The notes under the pieces were generated by a model, which was not told where the DNA came from, made no database searches, and saw only the letters and a program-made list of their open reading frames with translations. The position numbers and the translations under genes were made by a program. From Avedoeria sp964651245 (lineage in GTDB: Bacteria; Chloroflexota; Anaerolineae; Epilineales; Epilineaceae), in the NCBI GenBank assembly GCA_964651245.1, contig CAZYVI010000001.1, forward strand, positions 186,001 to 250,000: a DNA stretch of 64,000 nucleotides, in the 5' to 3' direction. Positions 8,713 through 18,062 of this stretch are shown in pieces. Every line of letters starts with the position of its first letter. Within the stretch, counting starts at the first letter, position 1.

Positions 8713-10944
8713 TCAGACGCCGGGCAGTCCCGGTCCCGGCAGGCGGGCGATCAAGCGCTCCTGGCTGTCGAACGGCTCGGCCCCGGCCGCCGGGCGGACG
8801 CGGCTGTAGCGGCCGTCCTCGCCCAGCAGGCGGGCCTTGACGGTGTCGGCCAGGAGGCTGGCCAGGATGTCGTCGCGGATCTGGCGCACCAGCGCCGGCG
8901 ACTCGATCGGGAACAGGACCTCGACGCGGCGGTCGATGTTGCGCGGCATCATGTCGGCGCTGCCGATGTAGAGGTCGTCGGCGCCGGCGTTGCCGAAGTA
9001 GTAGATCCGGTGGTGCTCCAGGAAGCGCCCGACGATGCTGCGGACGCGGATCCGGTCGCTCACGCCCTCGACGCCGGGGCGCAGGCAGCAGATGCCGCGG
9101 ACGATCAGGTCGATGTGCACCCCGGCCTGCGACGCCCGGTAGAGCTGCCGGATGATCCCGGCGTCGACGAGCGCGTTCATCTTCATGACGATCCGGCCGC
9201 CGCGGCCGCGGCGCGCGTGCTCGATCTCGCGCTCGATGAGCGCCGTCATGCGCTCGCGGAGGTTGATCGGGGCCACGAGCAGCTTGCGGTAGTCGCGCTT
9301 GTCGGACCAGCCCGTCAGGTAGTTGAACAGGTCGGTGGCGTCGGCGCCGATGTCGGGATCGCACGTGAACAGCCCGAGGTCGGTGTAGATGCCGCTGGTG
9401 ATCGGGTTGTAGTTGCCGGTGGCCAGGTGGACGTAGCGCCGGATGCCGTCGCCCTCGGCACGGACGACGAGCGCCACCTTGGAGTGCGTCTTGAGCCCCA
9501 GCAGCCCGTAGACCACGTGGACGCCCGCCTCCTCGAGCCGGCGGGCCCAGGTGATGTTGCTCTCCTCGTCGAAGCGCGCCTTGAGCTCGACGAGCACGGC
9601 CACCTGTTTGCGGTTCTCGATCGCCAGCAGCAGCGCGTCGACGATCGGCGACGCCGCGCCGACGCGGTAGAGCGTGACCTTGATGGCCTGCACGGCCGGG
9701 TCGCGGGCGGCCGCCTCGAGGAACTGGACCACCGGTAGGAACGAGTCGTAGGGGTGGTGCAGCAGGATGTCGCCGGTCCGGATCGCCTCGAACAGACGGC
9801 CGGCGCTGACCCGGCTGCCGCTGGGCGCGCCGCCGATGGCGTCCACCGGACCGTCCGCGGACAGCGCCGCCGGCACGGCGGGCACGAAGGGTCGGTCCTT
9901 GAGGTCGGGACGGTCGATGCCGTACAGCGACAGCAGGCTCGACATGCCCAGCGCGCCGTCGAGGACGTAGACGTCGTTGGGGTCCATCGCCAGCTCGGCG
10001 ACCAGCAGGTCGCGCAGACGCGGCGACATCTGCTCGGTGAGCGTGACGCGCACCACGCCGCCGAAGCGCCGCAGCCGCACGCCTTGCTCGATGGACGACA
10101 GCAGGTCGTCGGCCTCGAGCTCTTGGATCGTGACGTCGCCGTCGCGCGTCACCCGGAACGGGCAGGCCTCGACGATCTGCATGCCGGGGAACAGATCGGC
10201 CAGGTGGGCGGCGATGACCTGCTCGAGCCAGACGAAGACGTGGTTGCGCGGCGCCGTCCCATCGCGCCGCAGGCCACCGCTCGAGCGCTTGAGGGGCAGG
10301 AAGCGCGGTAGGCCGCCCGGCACCTTGACCCGGGCGAAGCGCTCGACGCCGTGGGCGTCGCGCACGATGACCGCCAGGTTCAGGCTGAGGTTCGAGATGA
10401 ACGGGAACGGCCGGCCCGGATCGAACGCCAGCGGCGTCAGGACCGGGAAGATCTGCGACTCCCAGACGTGCCGCACCTGGTCGCGCTGCCGCGGCGTGAG
10501 CTCGGCGTAGTCGAGGACGGCGATGCCCTCCGAGCGCAGCGCGGCGAACAGGCTCGCTTGGGTAGAGCGGCACTGCCGCATGAGCGCCAGGGCCTCGCGC
10601 CGCACCGCCGCCAGCTGGACCGCCGGCGGCATCCCGTCCGGCGGCAGATCGACGACGCCGGCCTCGACCTGGTGGTGGAGGCCGGCGACGCGGACCATGA
10701 AGAACTCGTCGAGGTTGCTGCCGACGATGCCGAGGAACTTCGCCCGCTCGAGCAGCGGGTTGGCCGGGTCGAGGGCCTCCTCGAGCACCCGCCACTGGAA
10801 CTGGAGCAGGCTCAGCTCGCGGTTCAGGTACAGCGACGAATCGGCCAGGTCCGGTCCCGCCGGCGTGGACGGAGGCGCGCCCGCGCCGGCGGCGTCGGCC
10901 GGTCGCCGGCGCCGCCGCGCGGTGCTCGCAGCTGGCTGGGCCAC
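8713..10944 (-). CDS. ppk1: Polyphosphate kinase 1
   Basis: PPK1 reversibly makes polyphosphate from ATP. The 743-residue length fits the family. Conserved stretches include YLNRELSLLQFQWRVL near the start, NLDEFFMVRVAG, HPYDSF, IKVTLYRVG, VLVELKARFDEESNI, LKTHSKVALV (H487, the likely phosphohistidine), HLATGNYNP and YIGSADMMPRNIDRRVEVLFP. The first 30 or so residues are a low-complexity Arg/Ala/Pro extension. The start is GTG at 10944 with only a weak Shine-Dalgarno, 9 nt after the stop of the upstream secreted-protein gene, so it is probably co-transcribed and perhaps translationally coupled. A Ppx/GppA gene 1.7 kb away could degrade the product. Confidence 0.96.
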   Translation of the reverse strand: MAQPAASTARRRRRPADAAGAGAPPSTPAGPDLADSSLYLNRELSLLQFQWRVLEEALDPANPLLERAKFLGIVGSNLDEFFMVRVAGLHHQVEAGVVDLPPDGMPPAVQLAAVRREALALMRQCRSTQASLFAALRSEGIAVLDYAELTPRQRDQVRHVWESQIFPVLTPLAFDPGRPFPFISNLSLNLAVIVRDAHGVERFARVKVPGGLPRFLPLKRSSGGLRRDGTAPRNHVFVWLEQVIAAHLADLFPGMQIVEACPFRVTRDGDVTIQELEADDLLSSIEQGVRLRRFGGVVRVTLTEQMSPRLRDLLVAELAMDPNDVYVLDGALGMSSLLSLYGIDRPDLKDRPFVPAVPAALSADGPVDAIGGAPSGSRVSAGRLFEAIRTGDILLHHPYDSFLPVVQFLEAAARDPAVQAIKVTLYRVGAASPIVDALLLAIENRKQVAVLVELKARFDEESNITWARRLEEAGVHVVYGLLGLKTHSKVALVVRAEGDGIRRYVHLATGNYNPITSGIYTDLGLFTCDPDIGADATDLFNYLTGWSDKRDYRKLLVAPINLRERMTALIEREIEHARRGRGGRIVMKMNALVDAGIIRQLYRASQAGVHIDLIVRGICCLRPGVEGVSDRIRVRSIVGRFLEHHRIYYFGNAGADDLYIGSADMMPRNIDRRVEVLFPIESPALVRQIRDDILASLLADTVKARLLGEDGRYSRVRPAAGAEPFDSQERLIARLPGPGLPGV

Positions 10945-10953
10945 GGCGCGCGC

Positions 10954-13900
10954 CTAGGGCACCCGCAGCTTGAGCCGCAGCTCGACGTTCTGCAGCGTGC
11001 CGGCCGTGCCGGCGAAGTCATCCTCGATGGCCAGGGTCCAGTCGCCGCCGGCCTGGCCGCCCTCGAAGTCGTCGAGCGCCGTGCCGGACTCCGTGGTGAC
11101 GACGCCGCTCGGCGGGCAGATGGCGCCGATGGCGACCGACGCGTCGTCGTCGAGCAGGACGTTCACGTTGTCGGCGTTGCCGCAGACGTCGTCGAACAGC
11201 CGCCGCGAGACGGCGTTGAGGCCCGGGCTCACCAGGTCGACGTCGAGGTCGGCCACGAAGCCGTGGTTCACCTGCAGCACGAGGTTCACGTCGTCGACCT
11301 GGCACTTGAGCGGGACGTCGACCCGCAGCGAGAGCGATGTCCGGCCCGGATCGGCCAGCGGCCGCGGGCAGCCCACGCAGACGGCCGTGACGGTCTCGGG
11401 GCACTCGCCCTCGTTGCCGGGCCGGAAGACCTCGGGGAACCCGGGGCACAGCGGCGCCGGGCCGAGGAACAGGTAGCCCAGCGCCGGGCCCTCGACGTCC
11501 TGCTCGCGGAACGGGATGCCGCGCTCGCCGGCGGCCTCGTCGCCCGGCACGTCCTCGCCCAAGCGCCCCTTCTGGCGCTCGATGGCCAGGGCGCCGAGCC
11601 CGACCAGGTTGCGCACGAAGAAGCCCTGGTCGTCGAACACGTCGTGCTCCCAGAACCAGGCGCTGATGACGGCCGAGCCCTTGAAGCCCTCGTGGACGAA
11701 GCCCCACGACTGGAGGTCGATGTACTCGACCTGCTTCTCGCTGAGCTTCTGGCAGACGTAGTCCAGCAGGCCGTTCTGGTCGTAGATGTAGATCACCAGG
11801 TCGGTGAACCCGGGCTTGGGCACCACGTTGGCGATCGCGAGCTCGCTGGTCATGCCGGAGCGCTCGAGGTCCTTGAGCAGCGACGGGATGGCGATCAAGC
11901 CGACGCCACTCTCGAGGCCGCCGGCGTTGGCGCCGATCTGCCAGTCGTAGACCTTGTGCTCCGGCAGCAGGTTGTACGCGATCGCCTCGGTCACGCCGGT
12001 GCGCGCCGGGTCGACGTAGCGGATCAGGGTGGCGACGCCGACGATGTTGGGCGACAGGATGTTGGGGCCGCCGGGCGTGATCCACTCCTGGCTCTCGACC
12101 CGGATCGAGCCGACCCAGTTGCCCGGCAGGTCGGCGATCACCGGAAGGAACAGCGTCTGGCTGCCGCGCGGGCAGACCCAGTCGACGAGCGTCGTGATGA
12201 TGTCGCCGCCGCGATCCAGGAAGTACACCTTGATCTTGGCGGCGGTCACCGCCGACAGGTTCTGGACCTGGACGCCGGTGTCCCAGCCCTGGTACTCGCT
12301 GAACATGAGCGGTCCGAACACCACCTGGCTGCCGTCGGAGAACACCGAGCGCTTCGGGTCGAACGTGTAGTTGATCTCGCCGGGCTCGCCCATGTACGTC
12401 ATGAGCACGTCGTGGCCGGCCACGTCGACGGCGATGGCCAGCGGCTGGCTCGAGCGCAGCCAGGCGTTGCCCTGGAAGTCGGGGCCGACGCAGTCGGCGG
12501 CGTCGAACTGGTAGGTCTCGCCGGGCGCCAGGGTCAGGATCTCGCAGATCGAGGCCCGGACGCAGTCCTCGCGGCCCTTGAACCAGATTTCGATCGACGA
12601 GCAGCCCAGGCCACCGTTCTGGATGTAGAGGACGGTGTTGAAGCCGCTGGCGTTGGCCTGTACGAGCGGCGCGTAGTACGTATAGCCACCGTACACGGGG
12701 TCGAGCATGCCCAGGTGCGTGCCGGCGATGCCGTTGTACTTGCTGGTCACGCTGACCGCCGGCGTCAGGTTGCCCGGACACGAGCGATGCACGTCGGCCG
12801 CCAGGACGCCGCGGCCCTGGGCCACGGCCATCGGGATGCCTTGGAACGTCAGGCCCTCGTTGTAGGCCTTCTTGAAGCGGCGGTAGTCGTCGGCGTCGCC
12901 GACGACGCCGAAGAACAGGATCTCGCACATGTAGTCGGCGGTGACGTCGTCGACGCCGACGTCGATGCCCAGCGTCGAGAGCTGGCGGCCGCTGAACTTG
13001 AACAGGATGCCGCCCTTGGAGCCGGTCGGCACCTGCGCGCCGAGCATGTTCCAGGTGCTGCCCGGCGCGATGAGGCCGGTGCACTCCACCTTGAGCGGCC
13101 CCGAGGCCTGCGGCGGGCAGAAGCCCGGCTCGGCCCAGGTGATGAGCGCCGCCTTGACGAGGTCGTCGCCGATGTTCTGGACTTCGATCCAGGTCGTGCA
13201 CACGTCGTCCTGGCCGTTGAAGTTCAGGATCGGCAGGTGGACCTGGCCGCCGAGCTGCCGGTTCGGGTCGACGGTCGGCGGGCAGTCGACGAGCGTGCAG
13301 GCGCCGACCTTGACCATCTCCTCGTTGCCGGGCTCGCCGTCGACCGAATAGAACAGCGTCGAACCGATGCAGGCCTCGGTGTCGAAGCGGGTTCCGCCGG
13401 CGACGCGGACCTCGAACGCGATCGTGACGACGTGGTCGGGGGCGCCGGCCGGCGACGGCACGTCGCCGCGCCAGGTGACGCGGTCGTCGGCCACCACGCA
13501 GCTGCCGTTTCGTCCGCCGGTGAAGAAGCACGAGCCCGGCACGCCGCGCAGCACCGGCTCGAGGGCGCCGACCCACTCGACGCCGATCGCGTCGCCCTCG
13601 CCGGTGTTCGTCATCACCGCCGTCACCATCACGGCGTCGCCGGGGCCAGTGCAGGGCTCGGGGTCGGCGATCGTCAGCGTGACGTTGCCCGGCAGGAAGA
13701 GCGCGGTGGGCGCCGCCAGGCAGTTCGACGCGTGGCCGCCAAAGCCGTCGAACGTGTCGACCGCGAAGCCGTCCCACTCCACGGACGGGTCGAACGGATC
13801 GGCGCCGTTCGTGTCGCCCTGGCAGACGTCGACCTTGCGGCGCAGCGTGTTGTCCTGGGTGCTGGTCAAGCCGGCGCCCCACTCGGTGCCCGGGTCGACG

Positions 13901-14337
13901 CCGATCTGGCCGAGGACGTCGACGAGCGGTCCGGCCGCGCCACCCTTGCGCAGCGCGATCGCGTCGTCGCCGTTCCAGTTGACCACCGTGCTGTCTTGGA
14001 GGTCGGCCACCCCCAACAGCGCGGCGCCGGCGCTGGGGTGGACGGCCACGAAGACGTCGCCGTTGGCGACGACGCCCGCGAGCGCCACCGAGGCCGTCGG
14101 CGCGCCGGCGCCGTTAGAGAAGAGCTGCAGGACGTACTGGCCGGCGCCGAGATCGACCGCCGCGCCGGTGGCGTTGTAGATCTCGATCGCCTTGTTGAAG
14201 CTCGTGCCCTCGGTGTACTCCGAGAAGAACAGGTCGGGCGCCTGGGCGTGGGCGGGACGCGGCGCGAGGGCGAGCACCGTGGCCAGAACGACGGCGGCCG
14301 CGGCGAACATCGACTTGAGCGGCAGGGTGCGAGGCAT
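10954..14337 (-). CDS. Large secreted lamin-tail / P-domain protein
   Basis: An exported protein of 1127 residues. It has a signal peptide (MPRTLPLKSMF start, Ala/Val/Leu core, PAHAQA cleavage region). A lamin-tail-like beta domain follows (LFFSEYTEG...KAIEIYNATG). Next is a DUF11-like module about conflict-free terms such as MTNTGEGDAIGVEWVG, and then several Cys-containing beta modules (about 350-950). A proprotein-convertase P-domain lies at the C-terminus (LSLRVDVPLKC...GDWTLAIEDDFAGTAGTLQNVELRL). Such layouts occur in cell-surface adhesins and secreted hydrolases; no catalytic motif was found. The ATG at 14337 has GGAG 8 nt upstream; the longer open frame before it is basic and non-globular. 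ppk1 follows 9 nt after the stop. Confidence 0.8.
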   Translation of the reverse strand: MPRTLPLKSMFAAAAVVLATVLALAPRPAHAQAPDLFFSEYTEGTSFNKAIEIYNATGAAVDLGAGQYVLQLFSNGAGAPTASVALAGVVANGDVFVAVHPSAGAALLGVADLQDSTVVNWNGDDAIALRKGGAAGPLVDVLGQIGVDPGTEWGAGLTSTQDNTLRRKVDVCQGDTNGADPFDPSVEWDGFAVDTFDGFGGHASNCLAAPTALFLPGNVTLTIADPEPCTGPGDAVMVTAVMTNTGEGDAIGVEWVGALEPVLRGVPGSCFFTGGRNGSCVVADDRVTWRGDVPSPAGAPDHVVTIAFEVRVAGGTRFDTEACIGSTLFYSVDGEPGNEEMVKVGACTLVDCPPTVDPNRQLGGQVHLPILNFNGQDDVCTTWIEVQNIGDDLVKAALITWAEPGFCPPQASGPLKVECTGLIAPGSTWNMLGAQVPTGSKGGILFKFSGRQLSTLGIDVGVDDVTADYMCEILFFGVVGDADDYRRFKKAYNEGLTFQGIPMAVAQGRGVLAADVHRSCPGNLTPAVSVTSKYNGIAGTHLGMLDPVYGGYTYYAPLVQANASGFNTVLYIQNGGLGCSSIEIWFKGREDCVRASICEILTLAPGETYQFDAADCVGPDFQGNAWLRSSQPLAIAVDVAGHDVLMTYMGEPGEINYTFDPKRSVFSDGSQVVFGPLMFSEYQGWDTGVQVQNLSAVTAAKIKVYFLDRGGDIITTLVDWVCPRGSQTLFLPVIADLPGNWVGSIRVESQEWITPGGPNILSPNIVGVATLIRYVDPARTGVTEAIAYNLLPEHKVYDWQIGANAGGLESGVGLIAIPSLLKDLERSGMTSELAIANVVPKPGFTDLVIYIYDQNGLLDYVCQKLSEKQVEYIDLQSWGFVHEGFKGSAVISAWFWEHDVFDDQGFFVRNLVGLGALAIERQKGRLGEDVPGDEAAGERGIPFREQDVEGPALGYLFLGPAPLCPGFPEVFRPGNEGECPETVTAVCVGCPRPLADPGRTSLSLRVDVPLKCQVDDVNLVLQVNHGFVADLDVDLVSPGLNAVSRRLFDDVCGNADNVNVLLDDDASVAIGAICPPSGVVTTESGTALDDFEGGQAGGDWTLAIEDDFAGTAGTLQNVELRLKLRVP

Positions 14338-14506
14338 CGAGCGGACTCCGTGCGACGGGCGGCCCGGCGGTCGGCGCGGGCGGCGTGAACGCGCCCCGGC
14401 GCGGCGGCGCGCGCGAGGCACTCTTAGAACGGACGGGCGGGCGCGAAGGATACCGCTGCCGGCGTTAAGCATCCTTCGCCGACGCGGTCGGGACGGCGGA
14501 CCGCAT

Positions 14507-14536
14507 TTGGCGGCCGCGGCCGCGGGCCGATATCCT
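14507..14536 (+). promoter_or_regulatory. Candidate promoter of dgt
   Basis: TTGGCG (14507-14512), an 18-nt spacer and TATCCT (14531-14536) each match the sigma-70 hexamers at 4/6. The predicted start of transcription is about 27 nt before the GTG of dgt. It lies in the 232-nt divergent gap shared with the lamin-tail gene, where I saw no convincing minus-strand promoter. Confidence 0.45.
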
Positions 14537-14569
14537 CGGGGCGCCCGCCCATGACGAGGAGCCCGCCGC

Positions 14570-15829
14570 GTGATCGAGCCGTCCGCCGCCGCCCGCCATA
14601 TCCTGCGCACCCGCGCCGACATCGACCGCGACGAGGCGGCCGTGCTGGCGCCCTACGCCGAGCGCTCCGCCACCAGCCGCGGCCGCGCCCACGCCAGCGA
14701 GCCGCACCCGTACCGTTCCGAATACCAGAAGGACCGCGACCGGATCGTCCACACCACGGCCTTCCGCCGGCTGCAGTACAAGACCCAGGTGTTCGTGAAC
14801 TACGAGGGCGACTACTACCGCACCCGCCTGACGCACACCGGCGAGGCGGCGCAGATCGCGCGCACGATCGCCCGCGCGCTGCGGGCCAACGAGGAGCTGG
14901 CCGAAGCGGTCACGCTGGCCCACGACCTCGGCCACAGCCCGTTCGGCCACTCCGGCGAGGTGACGCTCGACCGCCTGATGCGGCAGCGGATCGGGCTCGA
15001 CCCGGACGACGCGGCCTCGGTGGGCCAGGGCTTCAACCACACGCTGCAGAGCCTGCGCGTCGTCGAGAAGCTGGAGCGGCGCTGGCCGGACTTCGACGGG
15101 CTCAACCTGACCTGGGAGGCGCGCGAGGGCATCGTCAAGCACGCCACCGAGTACGACGCGGTCGGGTTGGAGTGGATGCAGCCGTACGAGCCGGCGTGGC
15201 GGAGCTCGCTCGAGGGCCAGATCGTGAACTTCGCCGACGAGCTGACCTACAGCGCCCACGACCTCGACGATGGGCTGCGCAGCGGCATGATCGACATGGA
15301 GATGCCGGCGCTTCAGCGGCTGGCGTTCTGGCAGCAGGTGTCGCACGGCATCGACGACGACGACCCCGAGCTGCGGCGCCACCGGATCATCCGCCGCGTC
15401 GTCGACGCCCTGATCAGCGACGTCGTGTCGGCCAGCGCCGAGCGCATCGCCCGCCACGCGCCGCAGAGCCCCGACGACGTCCGCCGGGCGCCCGAGCCGC
15501 TCATGACGCTGTCGGTCGAGATGCAGGCGATGCAGCGCGAGCTCAAGGACTTCCTCTACGCGCACCTCTACCGGCACTGGCGCGTGATCCGGATGTACCA
15601 CAAGGCGGTCCAGGTGCTCGAGACGATGTTCGAGGCCTTCGAGCGCGACTACCGGCAGCTGCCGAGCAGCACCGCCGCCCGCCTGGTGGCCGTCCAGCCC
15701 GACGCCCGGCCCGGCCGCCCGCTCGCCCCCGAGGCCTACCGCGTGATCTGCGACTACCTGGCCGGGATGACGGACCGCTACGCCCTGCAGGAGTACCGCC
15801 GCCTCGTCGACCCGTTCGAGCGGGCCTGA
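14570..15829 (+). CDS. dgt: Deoxyguanosinetriphosphate triphosphohydrolase-like protein
   Basis: dGTPases cleave dNTPs to deoxynucleoside and tripolyphosphate. The 419-residue protein has the family's N-terminal RTAFRRLQYKTQVF-like segment (here HTTAFRRLQYKTQVFVN). The HD-domain metal ligands are RLTHTGEAAQIARTIARAL, LAHDLGHSPFGHSGE (H118-D119) and ADELTYSAHDLDDGL. It starts at GTG with GAGGAG upstream. The tripolyphosphate by-product could link it to the CYTH and Ppx genes nearby, but that is speculation. uppP follows 10 nt downstream in the same direction. Confidence 0.93.
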   Translation: MIEPSAAARHILRTRADIDRDEAAVLAPYAERSATSRGRAHASEPHPYRSEYQKDRDRIVHTTAFRRLQYKTQVFVNYEGDYYRTRLTHTGEAAQIARTIARALRANEELAEAVTLAHDLGHSPFGHSGEVTLDRLMRQRIGLDPDDAASVGQGFNHTLQSLRVVEKLERRWPDFDGLNLTWEAREGIVKHATEYDAVGLEWMQPYEPAWRSSLEGQIVNFADELTYSAHDLDDGLRSGMIDMEMPALQRLAFWQQVSHGIDDDDPELRRHRIIRRVVDALISDVVSASAERIARHAPQSPDDVRRAPEPLMTLSVEMQAMQRELKDFLYAHLYRHWRVIRMYHKAVQVLETMFEAFERDYRQLPSSTAARLVAVQPDARPGRPLAPEAYRVICDYLAGMTDRYALQEYRRLVDPFERA

Positions 15830-15839
15830 GGCGGCGCGG

Positions 15840-16736
15840 GTGGACATCGACCTCTGGCAGGCGGTGGCGATCGGCGCCCTGCAGGGCGCGACCGAGTTCC
15901 TTCCCGTCTCCTCCGACGGCCACCTGGTGGTCGTCCCGGCGCTCCTCGGCTGGCCGCACGCCAGCTTGAGCTTCGACGTGGCCGTCCACGTGGCGACGGC
16001 GCTGGCCGTCGTCTTGTACTTCTGGCGCGACTGGCGGCGCCTGCTCGCCGGCGCCTGGCGGGGCCTCCGGCGCGGCGCGCCGTGGCGGGACACGGACGGG
16101 CGGCTGCTGACGGCGGTGCTGCTGGCCAACGTGCCGGCCGGCCTGGCCGGCGTGCTCTTCAAGGACTGGTTCGAGGCCCAGTTCGGGGCGCCCCGGCTCG
16201 GCGCGTCGCTGCTGCTCGTCAATGCGGCCGTCCTGCTGGCGGCGGAAGCGATCGCCCGCGCCCGGCGCGGCGGCGCGCGGCGTGGCGCCGCGGCCGGCGA
16301 TGCCGACGGGCGCGGGGACGGCGATGCGGTCGGGCTCGTCGACGACATCGCGGCCGTCGGCTTCGGCCGCGGCCTGGCGATGGGCGTGGCGCAGATCGCG
16401 GCAATCCTGCCGGGGATCTCGCGCTCGGGCACGACGATTGCGACCGGCCTGGCGCTGGGGGTCGGCCGCGAGACGGCGGCCCGGTTCAGCTTCCTGATGG
16501 CGGCGCCGATCATCGCCGCCGCCGGGGTGCTGCAGGCGGTCGAGGTGCTCGGCGATGCGGCGACGCGGGCGCTCGTCGAGCCGGCGCCGGTCGTGGCGGC
16601 CGGCTGCGCGGCGGCGTTCGTCGTCGGGCTGTTGGCGATCGACGCCCTGCTGCGGATCGTGCGGCGGTCGTCGCTGGCGGTGTTCGCGGCGTGGTGCGTG
16701 GTGGTCGGCGCCGTCGGGCTGTGGCGGCTGCCGTGA
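15840..16736 (+). CDS. uppP: Undecaprenyl-diphosphatase
   Basis: UppP dephosphorylates undecaprenyl diphosphate so that the lipid carrier for peptidoglycan precursors can be reused, and it can confer bacitracin resistance. The 298-residue integral membrane protein contains QGATEFLPVSSDGH near residue 15 (the usual motif has SSSGH, so Asp replaces one Ser) and ILPGISRSGTTIATGLALGV near residue 190. Multiple hydrophobic helices alternate with short Arg-rich loops. The GTG start is 10 nt after dgt with no clear Shine-Dalgarno, so coupling to dgt translation is likely. Confidence 0.93.
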   Translation: MDIDLWQAVAIGALQGATEFLPVSSDGHLVVVPALLGWPHASLSFDVAVHVATALAVVLYFWRDWRRLLAGAWRGLRRGAPWRDTDGRLLTAVLLANVPAGLAGVLFKDWFEAQFGAPRLGASLLLVNAAVLLAAEAIARARRGGARRGAAAGDADGRGDGDAVGLVDDIAAVGFGRGLAMGVAQIAAILPGISRSGTTIATGLALGVGRETAARFSFLMAAPIIAAAGVLQAVEVLGDAATRALVEPAPVVAAGCAAAFVVGLLAIDALLRIVRRSSLAVFAAWCVVVGAVGLWRLP

Positions 16737-16809
16737 GCGGCGGCGTCGCGGCCGTCGGGCGCCTGACCCGCTCGCCGGCGCCGGCGCCCGGACACGGTAC
16801 GGACCGTCG

Positions 16810-17850
16810 GTGACCGCATCGTTCGGCGCGCTGGCCCTGTCGTCGATGTGGGCCCAGCGCTTCCCCGACCCCGACGACCTCGGCCCGTTCTTCGCGGCCG
16901 GCCGGGCGATCGGCTTCGAGCGCTTCGAGCTCAGCCACACCCACTCGACCGCCGCGTTGGCCGCGATCCCGCCTGCCGTCGTCATCGCCTCGGTCCACCA
17001 CCCCTGCCCCGCCGGCCCGCCGCTGCGCCCCGGCGACGACGCCACGTCGAGCGACCCGGCGGCCCGGGCGCGCTGGGCGGACGCCCTGCGGCGGACGATC
17101 GACACGGCGCAGCGGCTCGGCGCCACGGCCGTCTGCGCCCACCTCGGCACGGCGCACGACGAGACGGTGCGCAAGCTCTGGTTCGAGCTCCACAGCCGCT
17201 ACCAGGCCGGCCAGTCCACGGATCCTCGTTATGTCGAGGTGCGCGCGGCCCTCGCCGCCCGTCTCGCCGCCGTCGAGCCCGCGTCGATCGCGCGCGCCGT
17301 CGAGGTGCTGGCTGGCGTGGCGGACGAGCTGCGGTCGGCCGGCGTCGCGCTCGGCGTCGAGACCGGCTACCACGCCTGGGAGCTGCCGACGGCGGATGGC
17401 ATGCGGCGGCTGCTCGAAGGCGTCGACGCGGCGGTGCCGGGGGCGGCGCTGGGTGACGGCGCGTTCATCGGGGCGTGGCTCGACACCGGCCACGTCGGGG
17501 TGCAGCAGAACGTCGGGGTGGCGACGTTCGAGGGGTGGTTCGCGGCGGTGGCGGCGGCGGGCGGGGGGGATGGGATCGTGGCGGGCGACCGTGACGCGGC
17601 TGGCCACGGGGGCCGCTGGGTGGGGGTGCACTGGCACGACGCGGTGGGGGTGCGGGATCATCTGGCGGTGGGGGCGGGGGCGCTGGACCTGTCAGCGGTC
17701 GGGGCAAGGCTGGCGAAGGCCATGCCCGCGTGCGGCAGGCTGGACACGCTCGAGATCGACTGGTACGTCGATGCGGACGAGGTGCGACTGGCCGGGCGAG
17801 CGCTGCGCGCCGTGGACGCGGCAAGCGGTCGCTTGGCAGGTCGAGCATAG
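16810..17850 (+). CDS. TIM-barrel sugar phosphate isomerase/epimerase-like protein
   Basis: The 346-residue protein resembles the xylose isomerase-like / AP endonuclease family 2 barrel. An early FERFELSHTHSTAAL strand is followed by VCAHLGTAHDE, the metal-ligand-like GVETGYHAWELP (Glu on a barrel strand), WLDTGHVGVQQN (Asp and His) and WVGVHWHDAVGVRDHLAVG (His-Asp), then TLEIDW near the end. These match the usual Glu/Asp/His metal site. The substrate cannot be read from sequence. The GTG at 16810 lies 73 nt after uppP; the reading frame is open upstream but in uppP antisense-like composition. It ends the plus-strand run before the accessory island. Confidence 0.75.
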   Translation: MTASFGALALSSMWAQRFPDPDDLGPFFAAGRAIGFERFELSHTHSTAALAAIPPAVVIASVHHPCPAGPPLRPGDDATSSDPAARARWADALRRTIDTAQRLGATAVCAHLGTAHDETVRKLWFELHSRYQAGQSTDPRYVEVRAALAARLAAVEPASIARAVEVLAGVADELRSAGVALGVETGYHAWELPTADGMRRLLEGVDAAVPGAALGDGAFIGAWLDTGHVGVQQNVGVATFEGWFAAVAAAGGGDGIVAGDRDAAGHGGRWVGVHWHDAVGVRDHLAVGAGALDLSAVGARLAKAMPACGRLDTLEIDWYVDADEVRLAGRALRAVDAASGRLAGRA

Positions 17851-18062
17851 GACGTCATTGGGGCGTCGCGGTCCGCCCGGGTGGAGCACACCACCGGAGG
17901 GTCCGCTCCGCCCCCGCGGCGGCACGCCCTTGCCCCGACGATCCCGCGCCAAGAGGCCCGCCAGCGCGCCCCGGGCGCGCCCTCACAAGGGCCGGCGGAG
18001 CCCGCGCAATCTCTGCGCGGCGCCCCGCCGGCCCGGCCGATCGACCGTCGGCGAATGGGTGG

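Noticed and set aside
10351..14388. Long plus-strand open frame opposite the lamin-tail protein
   Set aside because: Same antisense effect. The minus strand has a signal peptide, a P-domain and a Shine-Dalgarno; the plus-strand translation is low complexity.
17964..17980. GCGCGCCC-C-GGGCGCGC palindrome between convergent genes as a terminator
   Set aside because: The single-base centre cannot form a normal RNA loop without melting several pairs, and there is no T-run; such GC palindromes are expected by chance at this composition.
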